A stretch of 64,000 nucleotides of DNA, taken from Natrinema sp. HArc-T2 (GTDB lineage Archaea; Halobacteriota; Halobacteria; Halobacteriales; Natrialbaceae). The notes beneath the pieces were generated by a model, which was given only the letters and a program-made list of their open reading frames with translations, made no database searches and was not told where the DNA came from. The translations under genes and the position numbers were made by a program. Positions 1-7,683 of the stretch are shown piece after piece (position 1 is the first letter of the stretch; each line of letters starts with the position of its first letter). The DNA is taken from the NCBI RefSeq assembly GCF_041821085.1, contig NZ_JBGUAZ010000011.1, forward strand, positions 1 to 64,000, written 5' to 3'.

Positions 1-82
1 TCCTCACGTAACTCTCGCCACGGCTCCAGTCTGGCCCGTAGTCCAGTTCCCGAACGGTGTTCAGAATCGCGTTGGTTTCCAT
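1..82 (-). CDS. N-terminal part of an unidentified protein, running off the window
   Basis: An open frame begins at the ATG whose complement is at 80-82 and runs leftward to the window edge without a stop, giving 27 residues beginning METNAILNTVRELDYG. GC-rich third positions are like those of neighbouring genes, which is the only support for coding. The fragment is too short to assign a family. It is divergent from nothing visible and is followed on the right by about 280 bases in which I recognise no gene. Confidence 0.4.
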   Translation of the reverse strand, partial: METNAILNTVRELDYGPDWSRGESYVR

Positions 83-364
83 GCTCTATAGCTTGAGACA
101 GCAACTCGTCGCATTCCAGAACCCGTCCGGGAATGATTGTTTCTCACGGAATGAGCTTCTCTTGTTTCCACGGATTGTAATAAGTCGTGAGAAGCGATCA
201 TCATGGGAGTTCACTCCCATCTACATTAGCGATAACGTTTCTTATAGGTTCGTCGAGAGTGCCAGTCAGTCACAATATCGCTCTCAATTACGAGGTCATT
301 GACTGTAAACCCTTATATCCCAACGCCGGTCGGGATTCCATGTCGGTCACGTCGTGGGAAAATA

Positions 365-739
365 TCAGGCAATCGAGCTTTCCTTGTCCCGTGCAGCCGT
401 CAGGTGTTCCTGTCCCCATTTGGCCATCTCCTGAATCACTGGCTCTAGCGATTTGCCGTGTTCGGTCAACGAATACTCGACCCGGACCGGTTTTTCGCTG
501 ATGACCGACCGCTCGACCAACTGTTTGGCCTCGAGGTCCTCGAGTGAGTCCGAGAGGACTTTGCTCGAGATCCCGCCGACTTCTTTTTTCAGTGCGTTGA
601 ATCCAAGTGGCCCGTTGGCAAGCAATCGATGGAGGATAACGGTGTGCCACTTCTTGCCAATCAGTGTCGCTGTGGAGGTGACAGGACACCAGTCTTCGCC
701 TGCACACCACACTTCCAGTTGCTCTGTCGACTCGCTCAT
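365..739 (-). CDS. HxlR-family winged-helix transcriptional regulator
   Basis: The protein of 124 residues matches the HxlR (MarR-like) family over its whole length, including the Cys-Pro motif near the N-terminus (WCPVTST), a winged helix with the recognition region ISSKVLSDSL, and the wing VEYSLTEHGKSL. HxlR proteins are DNA-binding repressors or activators that often sense oxidation or electrophiles through Cys residues; Cys is present here in CAGEDWC. I chose the internal start MSESTEQ because the nine codons upstream are not conserved-looking and the usual family length is about 110-125 residues. The target is unknown; no gene is adjacent on the same strand within 600 bases. Confidence 0.85.
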   Translation of the reverse strand: MSESTEQLEVWCAGEDWCPVTSTATLIGKKWHTVILHRLLANGPLGFNALKKEVGGISSKVLSDSLEDLEAKQLVERSVISEKPVRVEYSLTEHGKSLEPVIQEMAKWGQEHLTAARDKESSIA

Positions 740-1157
740 ACCTGTACAATGGTGCTGGAACGGCATATAGTTACGTGTTGTAACCTGGTTACTAACCAGT
801 ACTGTATTTTGCCCGCCGATGCGTCCTGCTCACGGTCGGTCTCCGAGTAAGTGAGACGGAACGAACAGACTCACGCGCTACTCGCCCTGATTGGGAGCGT
901 CGTCTCGAGCAACGATAGTACCAACTGAACCGATTTACACATCGATCGCACAGCACGTGCGATCGAGTGTGCAGTGACGGTCAGTGGCTACTATAGCACG
1001 TACGCAACGGGAACGGGTAGACGACGTGGCCGACGAGTCGACGTCGATAGACGACTGACTTTCCTCAACGTAACCTCCTAACGAGGAGGTTCGCGAGTGC
1101 TTATACGTTACCAAGTGTTATCTAGTAGTGTAAGGTAAGCAATCAAGGAGAGACCCC
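740..1157. other. Intergenic gap with a dispersed repeat
   Basis: No gene is recognised here. The gap holds one copy of the palindromic repeat described at 956-996. Just before the next gene there is a purine-rich ribosome-binding sequence (aaggagag). Confidence 0.6.
956..996 (+). repeat. Dispersed palindromic intergenic repeat, copy A1
   Basis: About 41 bases with the core gtgacggtcagtggctac. It is closely matched at 6361-6399 and 33163-33203 on the same strand, and shares its left half (gatcgagtgt, then gtgac/ctgac) with the longer palindromes at 25816-25926 and 28595-28672. In the other two A copies the centre is a short hairpin (cactgac-g-gtcagtg in A2); this copy has one mismatch in it. 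Confidence 0.7.
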
Positions 1158-1334
1158 ATGTCCACAGATACGACACACTCCAACCAGCAGCCAACGATCG
1201 GCGTCGACGCCGCCCTGCTCGAGCGCTACTCGGCTGTCCAGACGGAAACCGACCAGTTGATCGTCTACGACGAACGGGACGACGACGCCTGGATTCAGTC
1301 GGACGACTGGATCGACGCGCTCACAATGGCGTGA
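1158..1334 (+). CDS. Small haloarchaeal protein (DUF7331-like), 58 residues
   Basis: A 58-residue acidic protein preceded by a good ribosome-binding sequence (aaggagag, 8 bases upstream of ATG). Features are a variable N-terminus, then a segment with LLERYSAVQTETDQLIVYDE and DDAWIQSDDW. This two-part pattern resembles the short haloarchaeal family that I recall as DUF7331; the family name is from memory and the function is unknown. Codon usage fits the surrounding genome. It converges with the metallo-hydrolase gene to its right. Confidence 0.65.
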   Translation: MSTDTTHSNQQPTIGVDAALLERYSAVQTETDQLIVYDERDDDAWIQSDDWIDALTMA

Positions 1335-1360
1335 ACTGCGAACTCGAGCAGTGTGCCGTA

Positions 1361-2539
1361 TCAGTCGTCGCCGACGACGCTCTCTTCGGTGGCAGCACAC
1401 CGGTTCGGTCCCAGCTCGAGTTCGTCGGCCTCGTCCTTGCTTTCCAATTCGCGCTTGCCCTCGTTCGTCGCGATGACTTCTTCGTAGTTCGGGGGCTTTT
1501 CTGGGATGGTTTCGAACGCGGCCTGGACGTACTCGTCTTTGTCCATCTGGATCATTTCGTTGTGGGTCCGGATGTGGCCGATGGGAGACTGCATCGGCAG
1601 CCCGGGCGTGACACCGATGTACTCGCCGTCGTCGGTGACGTTGAAGTGCCCCGGAAGGACCGTCACGGTGTCCGGCTCAGCCATCAGCTTCTGTAGCGTC
1701 TCGTAGAGCACCCCCGACGCCTCCTCGGCGTCACCGCCTTCGAACTGGAGTTCGGTCCGGCCCACGGACTCGACGAACAGGGTATCGCCGGTCATGATCG
1801 CCTCGTCTTCAACCAGCCAGCTCGTCGAGCCAGTGGTGTGCCCAGGCGTGTGGACACCCTTCATTGTGATCTCGCCGATGTCGACGGTATCGTTTGGGTC
1901 GACGGGATCGTATTCGAACTGCGGGTCCCGTGTCTCGATCTCGCTCCCGAGGTAGTACGGGACGTTCAGTTCGTCACGCAGGCGCTTCCCGCCGGTCATC
2001 AAGTGGTCGGCGTGAATGTGTGTCTCGAAGATCGCCGTCACGTCGAAGCCGCGGTCCCGGGCAGCCTCGAGGAACTGTTGGGTATGCCGGGATGAATCGA
2101 CGATCGCCGCCTTGCCGGTGCGTCGGCACCCGACGACGTAGCCAAGACAGCCTTTCGCGCGGCGCTGGAGTTGGAGGATCTCGATGTCGTCGTCTCGCGT
2201 CGCGATGGGGACGACGTCGTACACTCGGCTCCAGGCCTCCATACCGCCGTCGACCGTGGACACGTTCTTGTAGTTCCGTTCGTCGAGCCACTCGCCAAGC
2301 GCCTTGGAGGACCTGCCGACAGCACAGATGGTGATGATTTCGGTATCCTCCTCGAGTTCGTCTCGGACCGCGTCGAAATCGCCCCGGAGTTCGTCGTCCG
2401 TGGCCGAATACTCCATGTTCTCAGCCGCCGCGATGTGCCAGTTTTCGTAGTCCTCGGGGCTCCGGCTGTCGAAGAGGGCGAAGTCTTCGTCTCGGTCGAT
2501 CTTCTCTTTGAGTTCGTCTGCCGTGATTAAATCTGTCAT
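1361..2539 (-). CDS. Rhodanese-metallo-beta-lactamase fusion, persulfide dioxygenase-like
   Basis: The 392-residue protein has an N-terminal rhodanese domain (about 1-112, with active-site loop CAVGRSS and Cys72) and a C-terminal metallo-beta-lactamase domain with the zinc/iron motif HIHADH (174-179), GDTLF followed by GRTELQ, and a late PGH. The GDTLF...GRT pattern is typical of ETHE1/Blh-type persulfide dioxygenases, which oxidise glutathione or other low-molecular-weight persulfides to sulfite. The rhodanese domain would transfer sulfane sulfur. It lies downstream of the DUF1641 and sulfide:quinone reductase genes on the same strand, with gaps of 64 and 4 bases, which supports a role in sulfide or persulfide detoxification. 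The natural thiol carrier in haloarchaea is not known from this sequence. Confidence 0.88.
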   Translation of the reverse strand: MTDLITADELKEKIDRDEDFALFDSRSPEDYENWHIAAAENMEYSATDDELRGDFDAVRDELEEDTEIITICAVGRSSKALGEWLDERNYKNVSTVDGGMEAWSRVYDVVPIATRDDDIEILQLQRRAKGCLGYVVGCRRTGKAAIVDSSRHTQQFLEAARDRGFDVTAIFETHIHADHLMTGGKRLRDELNVPYYLGSEIETRDPQFEYDPVDPNDTVDIGEITMKGVHTPGHTTGSTSWLVEDEAIMTGDTLFVESVGRTELQFEGGDAEEASGVLYETLQKLMAEPDTVTVLPGHFNVTDDGEYIGVTPGLPMQSPIGHIRTHNEMIQMDKDEYVQAAFETIPEKPPNYEEVIATNEGKRELESKDEADELELGPNRCAATEESVVGDD

Positions 2540-2603
2540 GAGTTGGTATGAGTGTTGGTTCGCTATCGGGTATCCGAACGACAGGTCGCACGGACGAGGG
2601 TCA

Positions 2604-3428
2604 TCATCGCGCTCCCACCCGTCGGAGGAAATCGACGATTCGACCGATGCCGCGCCGGACGTTCCGATTCCGAAGTGCGCCGAGCAGCCCCAGGATCCCC
2701 ATCTCTTTGGGCTCTTCCTCGGCGAATGCGCCCAGGCCGGCGTCGAGTGTCTTGAGGACCTGGGGATCGCCGATCCGCTGCGTGAGCCACATCATGTGTC
2801 CCAGATTCTGTCCGAGTTCGTATGGATCGGTGTCGTACTCGGCGGTCGCGTCGACTAACCCGGCCGCGACGAGGCGGGACTGTCGGATCGCTGGCCGCAA
2901 ATCGCCGCTGGCATCTTGGAGTTCCGGAATGAGGTCGTCGACCAGCCCTTCTGTCGCATCCAGTAGATCAAGTGTCTCGGCAAGCGTATCTGCGTTCTCG
3001 CCCAGCCGCTCGACGAGGACGACGATGTCCTCGCGCTCGACGGCCATTCGGAGCCGCCGGAGAACGTCACGGTTCTCACGAACGGCAAAACGGAGTTCTG
3101 GCGCCAGATCCGAGGCCAGTCCTTCCGTCGCATCCAGCAGGCCGAGCAGTTCGGTCAGCTCTTCGGAGTGTTCGCCGAGTTGCTGGAGAAGGACGACGGT
3201 CTCCTCGCGCTCGAAGGCCATCCGGACCTCACGGAGCGGTTCGCGGTTCTCCCGGACAGCCGTCCGCATCTCGGGAGCAAGCTCCGCAGCCGTCTCCTGA
3301 ATGACGGTCAGCAGCTCGAGCAGTTCCCGCAGTTCGTCGGCGTTCTCGTTGAGTGTCGCGGCGAGTTCCGCCATCTCCTCGTCGCTGAGGGCCGCTTCGG
3401 TCGCGTCACTCGCATCTGTTTTGCTCAT
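2604..3428 (-). CDS. DUF1641 protein with internal repeats
   Basis: The 274-residue acidic protein contains at least two tandem copies of a roughly 50-residue unit (LLDATEGLASDLAPEL and LLDATEGLVDDLIPEL mark the two), followed by a C-terminal segment with GQNLGHMMWLTQRIGDP and a final GLLGALRNRNVRRGIG. That C-terminal signature is characteristic of DUF1641 proteins, which commonly accompany sulfide:quinone reductase-like flavoproteins or formate dehydrogenases. It is predicted to be mostly alpha-helical with no signal peptide or membrane segment. It starts only 4 bases after the flavoprotein stop, so the two are probably cotranscribed and may form a complex. The biochemical role is not established. 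Confidence 0.85.
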   Translation of the reverse strand: MSKTDASDATEAALSDEEMAELAATLNENADELRELLELLTVIQETAAELAPEMRTAVRENREPLREVRMAFEREETVVLLQQLGEHSEELTELLGLLDATEGLASDLAPELRFAVRENRDVLRRLRMAVEREDIVVLVERLGENADTLAETLDLLDATEGLVDDLIPELQDASGDLRPAIRQSRLVAAGLVDATAEYDTDPYELGQNLGHMMWLTQRIGDPQVLKTLDAGLGAFAEEEPKEMGILGLLGALRNRNVRRGIGRIVDFLRRVGAR

Positions 3429-3432
3429 GGGT

Positions 3433-4614
3433 CTATACCGGGAGTGGGTCGTAGCCGTGCATCCACAGGTTCCAGTACACCGACGGCAGGACGTTGACGT
3501 CCATGATCCAATTAGAGCGGGTCTCGACGGGTGCAGAGATGCTTTCCTCGTAGTCGAACTCCGCGATCATCGCTTTGCCTTTCTGAGTCAGCAGGGGACA
3601 TGCCGCATAGCCGTCGTATTCCGGCTTGAGTTCTCGGTCGTTCATCGCGCGGACGACGTTCTCTGCCACGGTGTGGGACTCCTTGCGGGCAGCGGCGGCA
3701 GTCTTGGAGTGCGGTGCGTTCTCGCAGTCCCCCAGCGCGAAGACGGTCTCGTACTCGTCGTGCTGAAGGGTGTGCTTGTCGATCGTGACGTACTCGCCGT
3801 CGTGTTCGTCGTCACCTTCGGTCAGTGGCGAGCTGTCGGTGATGGCTTGCTGGCCGTACTGTGGCGAGACGGGTGTGTAGAAGTCGTACTCGATCTGGCC
3901 GTTGTCCGTGTGGATGACCTGCGCGTCCGGGTCGACCTCGCTGACCGACGTGTTAGCCTTGAACTCGATGTCGCGCTCGTCCCAGATATCGTATAGTTTG
4001 TCGCGATAGGGCTGGACGCCGAAGTGGTGGTCGGCGTTCCGAGTCATGATGAACTCGGCGTCGTCGCGGAACCCCTGTCGCCGGGCATAGTCCTCGGCGA
4101 GCATCGCCATCTTCAGCGGCGCACCCGGACACTTGAACGGTGTATCCGGAATCGTGACGACGAAGGTGCCGCCATCGAAGTCCTGAAGTCCCTCACGCAT
4201 CTCGAGGGCTGCTTCGTAGTGGTAGAACGGATACACCACATCGGTTTCTTCCCACGCTTCGACCATTCCCGGGGTCGTCTCCGGGGCGAGCCGGTGCCCG
4301 GTGGCCACCACCAGATAGTCGTAGGTCAGATCATCGTCAGCCTCCTCGAGGTGAACGACCTGGTCGTCGGGGTCGACACCAGTCACCGCGTCGTGGACGA
4401 ACTCGACATCGCTGTGGATGAGATCGCGGACGTCCCGCGACTGCTCTGGCTCCAGATAGCCGAACGGGACGAGGTAGAACGACGGCTGATAGAAATGTTC
4501 TACGCTCTTATCGACGAGAGTGATCGTCGCCTCGCTCGGGTCGAGTTTCCGACGCAGGATGTTAGCGGTCATTGCGCCGCCCGTCCCAGCACCGAGAATT
4601 GCTATGCGTGTCAT
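3433..4614 (-). CDS. Sulfide:quinone oxidoreductase-like FAD flavoprotein
   Basis: The protein of 393 residues begins with a classic FAD-binding fold (MTRIAILGAGTGG) and has the second dinucleotide-type motif near YDYLVVATGHRL. Conserved-looking cysteines lie in KCPGAP and in AACPLLTQKG, matching the redox-active Cys positions of sulfide:quinone oxidoreductases. A C-terminal amphipathic helix region ends in VYWNLWMHGYDPLPV, suggesting peripheral membrane attachment. The enzyme would oxidise sulfide to polysulfide and pass electrons to the quinone pool. I rejected the longer upstream frame because the dinucleotide motif normally sits at the extreme N-terminus. Related flavoproteins include flavocytochrome c sulfide dehydrogenase and type II NADH dehydrogenases, but the neighbours (DUF1641, persulfide dioxygenase, rhodanese) favour sulfide. 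Confidence 0.85.
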   Translation of the reverse strand: MTRIAILGAGTGGAMTANILRRKLDPSEATITLVDKSVEHFYQPSFYLVPFGYLEPEQSRDVRDLIHSDVEFVHDAVTGVDPDDQVVHLEEADDDLTYDYLVVATGHRLAPETTPGMVEAWEETDVVYPFYHYEAALEMREGLQDFDGGTFVVTIPDTPFKCPGAPLKMAMLAEDYARRQGFRDDAEFIMTRNADHHFGVQPYRDKLYDIWDERDIEFKANTSVSEVDPDAQVIHTDNGQIEYDFYTPVSPQYGQQAITDSSPLTEGDDEHDGEYVTIDKHTLQHDEYETVFALGDCENAPHSKTAAAARKESHTVAENVVRAMNDRELKPEYDGYAACPLLTQKGKAMIAEFDYEESISAPVETRSNWIMDVNVLPSVYWNLWMHGYDPLPV

Positions 4615-4884
4615 TCCCACTCTATGGCTAAGAGAAGTAACGTGACAAAGATAGCGATGGGAGTAATTACCGGAACTGACCCGCCCTGTGCCAAGACTGC
4701 TGCAATAATTGCTGATTTTGATCTGAGAGGATTTCAACGCGATGCTCGGTTCGGGTGGTGGCAACGCCATCTGCGAACGCGGACACGTCTCCCGCTTGAG
4801 GCGGTCCGAACGGTCGCTTCGTGAGATAGAGTACGACCAGAAGTGCCGATGAACGCAGTCGATAGGGAGACCCGAACGGAACGC

Positions 4885-5967
4885 TCACTCCGTTTCCACG
4901 GGGACATCCACGAGGCTTCCCCACTCGGTCCAGGAGCCGTCGTAGTTCATCACCTCGGGATACCCCAGCAGTTCTGAGAGGACGACCCACGCGAGCGCCG
5001 AGCGTGCGCCCACGCCGCAGTACACGATAATCTTTCGACCGCCGGTGATGTCGGCGGCGGCCAAGACGTCCTCAACGGCGCTTCGAGATGCGAACCGGTT
5101 GCCATCGAACAGTCGGTCCAGCGGAATGTTGATCGCACCGGGGATGTGTCCCTGGATAGGCGTCGACGCCGACAGCTCGCTCCCGTCGTCTGCCTGGCCG
5201 CGGTATTCGGACGCCTGTCGAACATCGAGCAGTACAGTATCCTGACCGATCGCGCGGACGACATCGTCGCGGTACGCACGCACGTGATTAAACAGTCCAC
5301 TGGCGGTGTACTCGACCGAGGGAAACGACCCCGGAACATGGGTTGTGGGGTATCCACTGGCGACCCAGTGTTCGAGGCCGCCGTCGAGCAGTCGCTGGTT
5401 TCGATGGCCGTAGTAGGCGAGCAACCAGTACACGTACGCGGCATGATACCCCTCACCATCGTCGTAGAGAACGAGGCTAGTATCTGCAGTCGCGCCGCGA
5501 CTGCCGAGTAGTTCCTCGAGGTCGGTCCGGTCGGGAAGCCGCTGGCGGTTGGGGTCGAGCAGGTCCGATTCCACGTTCAGGACAACCGATCCTGGAATGA
5601 CCGCACCGGCGGCGTCGTCCGACCCGACGTAGACGAGTCGTGCAGACGGATCGTCCTGCTGGAACGACGAGCGTTGCTCGTCGACCCAGTCCGGATCGAC
5701 GAGGGCGTCGCGCGAGTACGTCGAGCACCCCGAGTCCCTGACGAGGGTATAGCAGGTCTGTCTCGCGTCATAATGTGCCGGATGGGACTCGACAAGTCCG
5801 GCGTTCTCGAGTTGTCCGATGGCGTAGTGCAGCGTCCGTGATGAGAGTCTGGTCTCATCGACAAGCTGTTTCTGTGAGAGCCGTCCGTTGTACTCGAGGA
5901 CCTTGTAGACGAGGTTCGCACTCGGTGGGAGGTCCGACAGTTCGTCCTCGATCCAGTCTTCGGCCAT
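4885..5967 (-). CDS. Winged-helix protein fused to a tandem rhodanese (sulfurtransferase)
   Basis: The 360-residue protein starts with a winged-helix DNA-binding domain (about 10-80: SANLVYKVLEYNGRLSQKQL, then TRLSSRTLHYAIGQLENAGL). It continues with two rhodanese domains (about 95-215 and 225-355). The second carries the catalytic loop CGVGARSA; the first has DDGEG at that position and lacks a Cys, as in ordinary thiosulfate or mercaptopyruvate sulfurtransferases. The combination suggests either a sulfur-responsive regulator or an enzyme that controls its own operon. It is on the same strand as the sulfide cluster with a gap of 270 bases. There is no membrane segment or signal. The fusion is inferred from one uninterrupted frame with a single good start. 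Confidence 0.85.
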   Translation of the reverse strand: MAEDWIEDELSDLPPSANLVYKVLEYNGRLSQKQLVDETRLSSRTLHYAIGQLENAGLVESHPAHYDARQTCYTLVRDSGCSTYSRDALVDPDWVDEQRSSFQQDDPSARLVYVGSDDAAGAVIPGSVVLNVESDLLDPNRQRLPDRTDLEELLGSRGATADTSLVLYDDGEGYHAAYVYWLLAYYGHRNQRLLDGGLEHWVASGYPTTHVPGSFPSVEYTASGLFNHVRAYRDDVVRAIGQDTVLLDVRQASEYRGQADDGSELSASTPIQGHIPGAINIPLDRLFDGNRFASRSAVEDVLAAADITGGRKIIVYCGVGARSALAWVVLSELLGYPEVMNYDGSWTEWGSLVDVPVETE

Positions 5968-6360
5968 GGCAAGTATCGTCAGTAGTCTCTGTACTGTTGT
6001 TAGTTACCGAGTCGAATCCGATGCGGGGAGACTAATTCGGCTGAGGGAAGATGCATATCGCGAAACTGAGGCGTTTCGACGGGATCACATCTCGACGTAT
6101 CTTTGCCTCCGTGTGAACGGGATGTGTCCTCCAGTTGATCCTTGGCGCGATCTATCTGGATATTTGAACCGTACCTCTCTTCCACCCTTTTTTCAGTTCC
6201 TCTCAGAAGGCCATTGGTATTTGGCTCTACTATGCCTGAATATGCGTTTCTCTGATTCATGTATGCCGGTAGCACCCGAGAGACAATTAATCATGGTATC
6301 GAATACCAGTACAGTATATAGCAACAGCCGAAACTGTTCATCCACTGGTCACACGGCCTC

Positions 6361-6399
6361 CGTGCGAGCAGGTGTGCACTGACGGTCAGTGGCTACTAT
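6361..6399 (+). repeat. Dispersed palindromic intergenic repeat, copy A2
   Basis: About 39 bases matching copies at 956-996 and 33163-33203. The centre cactgac-g-gtcagtg is a perfect 7-base hairpin with a one-base spacer. Weaker similarity to the 33163 copy extends about 15 bases to the left. Confidence 0.7.
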
Positions 6400-6828
6400 C
6401 GTTTATCATCACCGCCAGAACCTGTATGGATGATAACTAATGTTGTCGTTGTGCGATATAGTTGTGTGTAGCTTGATCAAGTACCACTCTGACGCCACCC
6501 GATTGCCCATCCAGAGTTATCGAAGTAACCAACGTGGTGAAATCGTAGTTTTTGGTCGATTGATGCAGAAATACAGCGTCTGAGTCGGGACCTTATTGCC
6601 GAAGACTGCGACACCGAAAATCGGTTTTGACTCCGTATTTCTTGCGATATATCCACAAGACTATTCGGCATATGTCTTGGCATATGGTTGACCGATAATA
6701 GCTCGCGACGGCTTCGCCGTTCTGATATGGGCACCGATTAGTCAGTTCGCAGCTGGTTGCGTGAGGACTGTGTAGTCAGTATGCAACTCGTTTTAGAACG
6801 GTTGATCGCTATCCGTCGTTCGATCATA

Positions 6829-6919
6829 CTTTCCACTAATACTGATGGAAAGCAGAGCCGCTTGCGTGACACTGGCTCAATTCATCGATTGCTTTCCAAC
6901 AGTACTGATGTAAACAGAG
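6829..6919. promoter_or_regulatory. Two imperfect direct repeats, operator-like
   Basis: The unit ctttcca...actgatggaaagcagag (6829-6857) recurs as ctttcca...actgatgtaaacagag (6892-6918), with centres about 63 bases apart, or roughly six helical turns. The left unit is itself an inverted repeat (ctttcca at 6829-6835, tggaaag at 6846-6852). The pair ends just upstream of the presumed TATA box of the RdfA gene, so it is a candidate operator. The binding protein is unknown; RdfA itself could autoregulate. Confidence 0.5.
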
Positions 6920-6921
6920 GC

Positions 6922-6930
6922 TTATTTATG
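6922..6930 (+). promoter_or_regulatory. Probable TATA box for the rdfA transcript
   Basis: The AT-rich run cttatttat lies about 27 bases upstream of the likely start site near 6953. Transcription from there would place a short leader ORF at the 5' end and the RdfA start codon about 44 bases in. Confidence 0.4.
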
Positions 6931-6956
6931 ACTGTGCGAGAACGTACACTCAGTCA

Positions 6957-7004
6957 ATGAAACTGACACAGCACCGAGCGGGGTGTACCGCTCTCGATGG
7001 TTGA
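6957..7004 (+). CDS. Possible 15-residue leader peptide overlapping rdfA
   Basis: ATG at 6957 opens a 16-codon frame ending in TGA at 7002-7004, which overlaps the RdfA start codon at 6997 in another frame. It would be nearly leaderless from the TATA box at 6922. It encodes MKLTQHRAGCTALDG, which matches nothing known to me. Coupled translation of the overlapping RdfA gene is possible. Chance occurrence is equally possible for so short a frame. Confidence 0.25.
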   Translation: MKLTQHRAGCTALDG

Positions 7005-7635
7005 GCCAGCGGGTTGTTCGTGTAAAATCGGTCGGAATATCGAGACGTACGGCCTCGAGGAGCTAAACGCAGACCTCGTCGAGAAGCGACGAGAGGCTGA
7101 CGCGAGCCTCCGAACTCTCGCAGCCCACTGTAATCGTCGGCTCTTGGAAGCAGCACTCGTCACTGCAGACGTCGACGTGACTGATGCAGTGTTCGGAGCC
7201 GTACACGGCGACGATGTCGTTGAGTTGGTGTACGATGCGCTCTCGAACGACGATGCGTCACCCGATACAGCGGCACGTGTCCGAACCCGGCTCGAGCAAC
7301 AGGGAATCGATATCGAGACGATCGAATCGGACTGGGTGACACACCCGACGGTTCGGTCCCATCTCAACGAGTGTCTCGACATCGACACGAGCCGATCGGG
7401 GACGATCACAGTCGAGGATGCGAGGAACACTATCGAATGGGCACGGACGCAATGTACAGAGATCATCTCCAGAACGATCACACGACTCGAGAACGCTGGA
7501 CTCGTTACTATCGGCACGCCGTCCGTGTCCGTCACTGTCCGGATTACCTGCATGGACTGTGGTGAGCGATACAGACCGACTGACCTGTTGACAGAGCGCA
7601 CCTGCGCGTGTTCTACCACGACAGAGGGTGGATAA
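6997..7635 (+). CDS. rdfA: Rod-determining factor RdfA-like protein
   Basis: The 212-residue protein has an N-terminal segment CSCKIGRNIETYGLEELNAD, a helical middle (residues about 30-165), a winged-helix-like stretch, and a C-terminal pair of Cys motifs (CMDCGERY and CACS) suggesting a small zinc site. This pattern is that of the haloarchaeal RdfA family, named for its effect on rod shape in Haloferax volcanii. It is found next to an archaea-specific SMC-related protein, as here. The downstream SMC-like gene starts 48 bases after its stop, so an operon is likely. RdfA molecular function is not settled; it may be a DNA-binding adaptor for the SMC-like partner. Confidence 0.8.
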   Translation: MVEPAGCSCKIGRNIETYGLEELNADLVEKRREADASLRTLAAHCNRRLLEAALVTADVDVTDAVFGAVHGDDVVELVYDALSNDDASPDTAARVRTRLEQQGIDIETIESDWVTHPTVRSHLNECLDIDTSRSGTITVEDARNTIEWARTQCTEIISRTITRLENAGLVTIGTPSVSVTVRITCMDCGERYRPTDLLTERTCACSTTTEGG

Positions 7636-7683
7636 ATCGAGTTGATCCAATGTTTTATCACAATCAATTTCCTCCGATCCAGT

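Larger units (their letters stand above)
5968..6956. other. Nearly 1 kb without a recognisable gene
   Basis: Composition is noticeably more AT-rich than the flanking genes. Open frames on either strand are short, have poor third-position GC and match nothing I recognise; 6477-6734 (minus) is the longest and may be a decayed remnant. The gap holds dispersed repeat copy A2 and, at its right end, the operator-like repeats and promoter of the rdfA gene. Confidence 0.6.
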
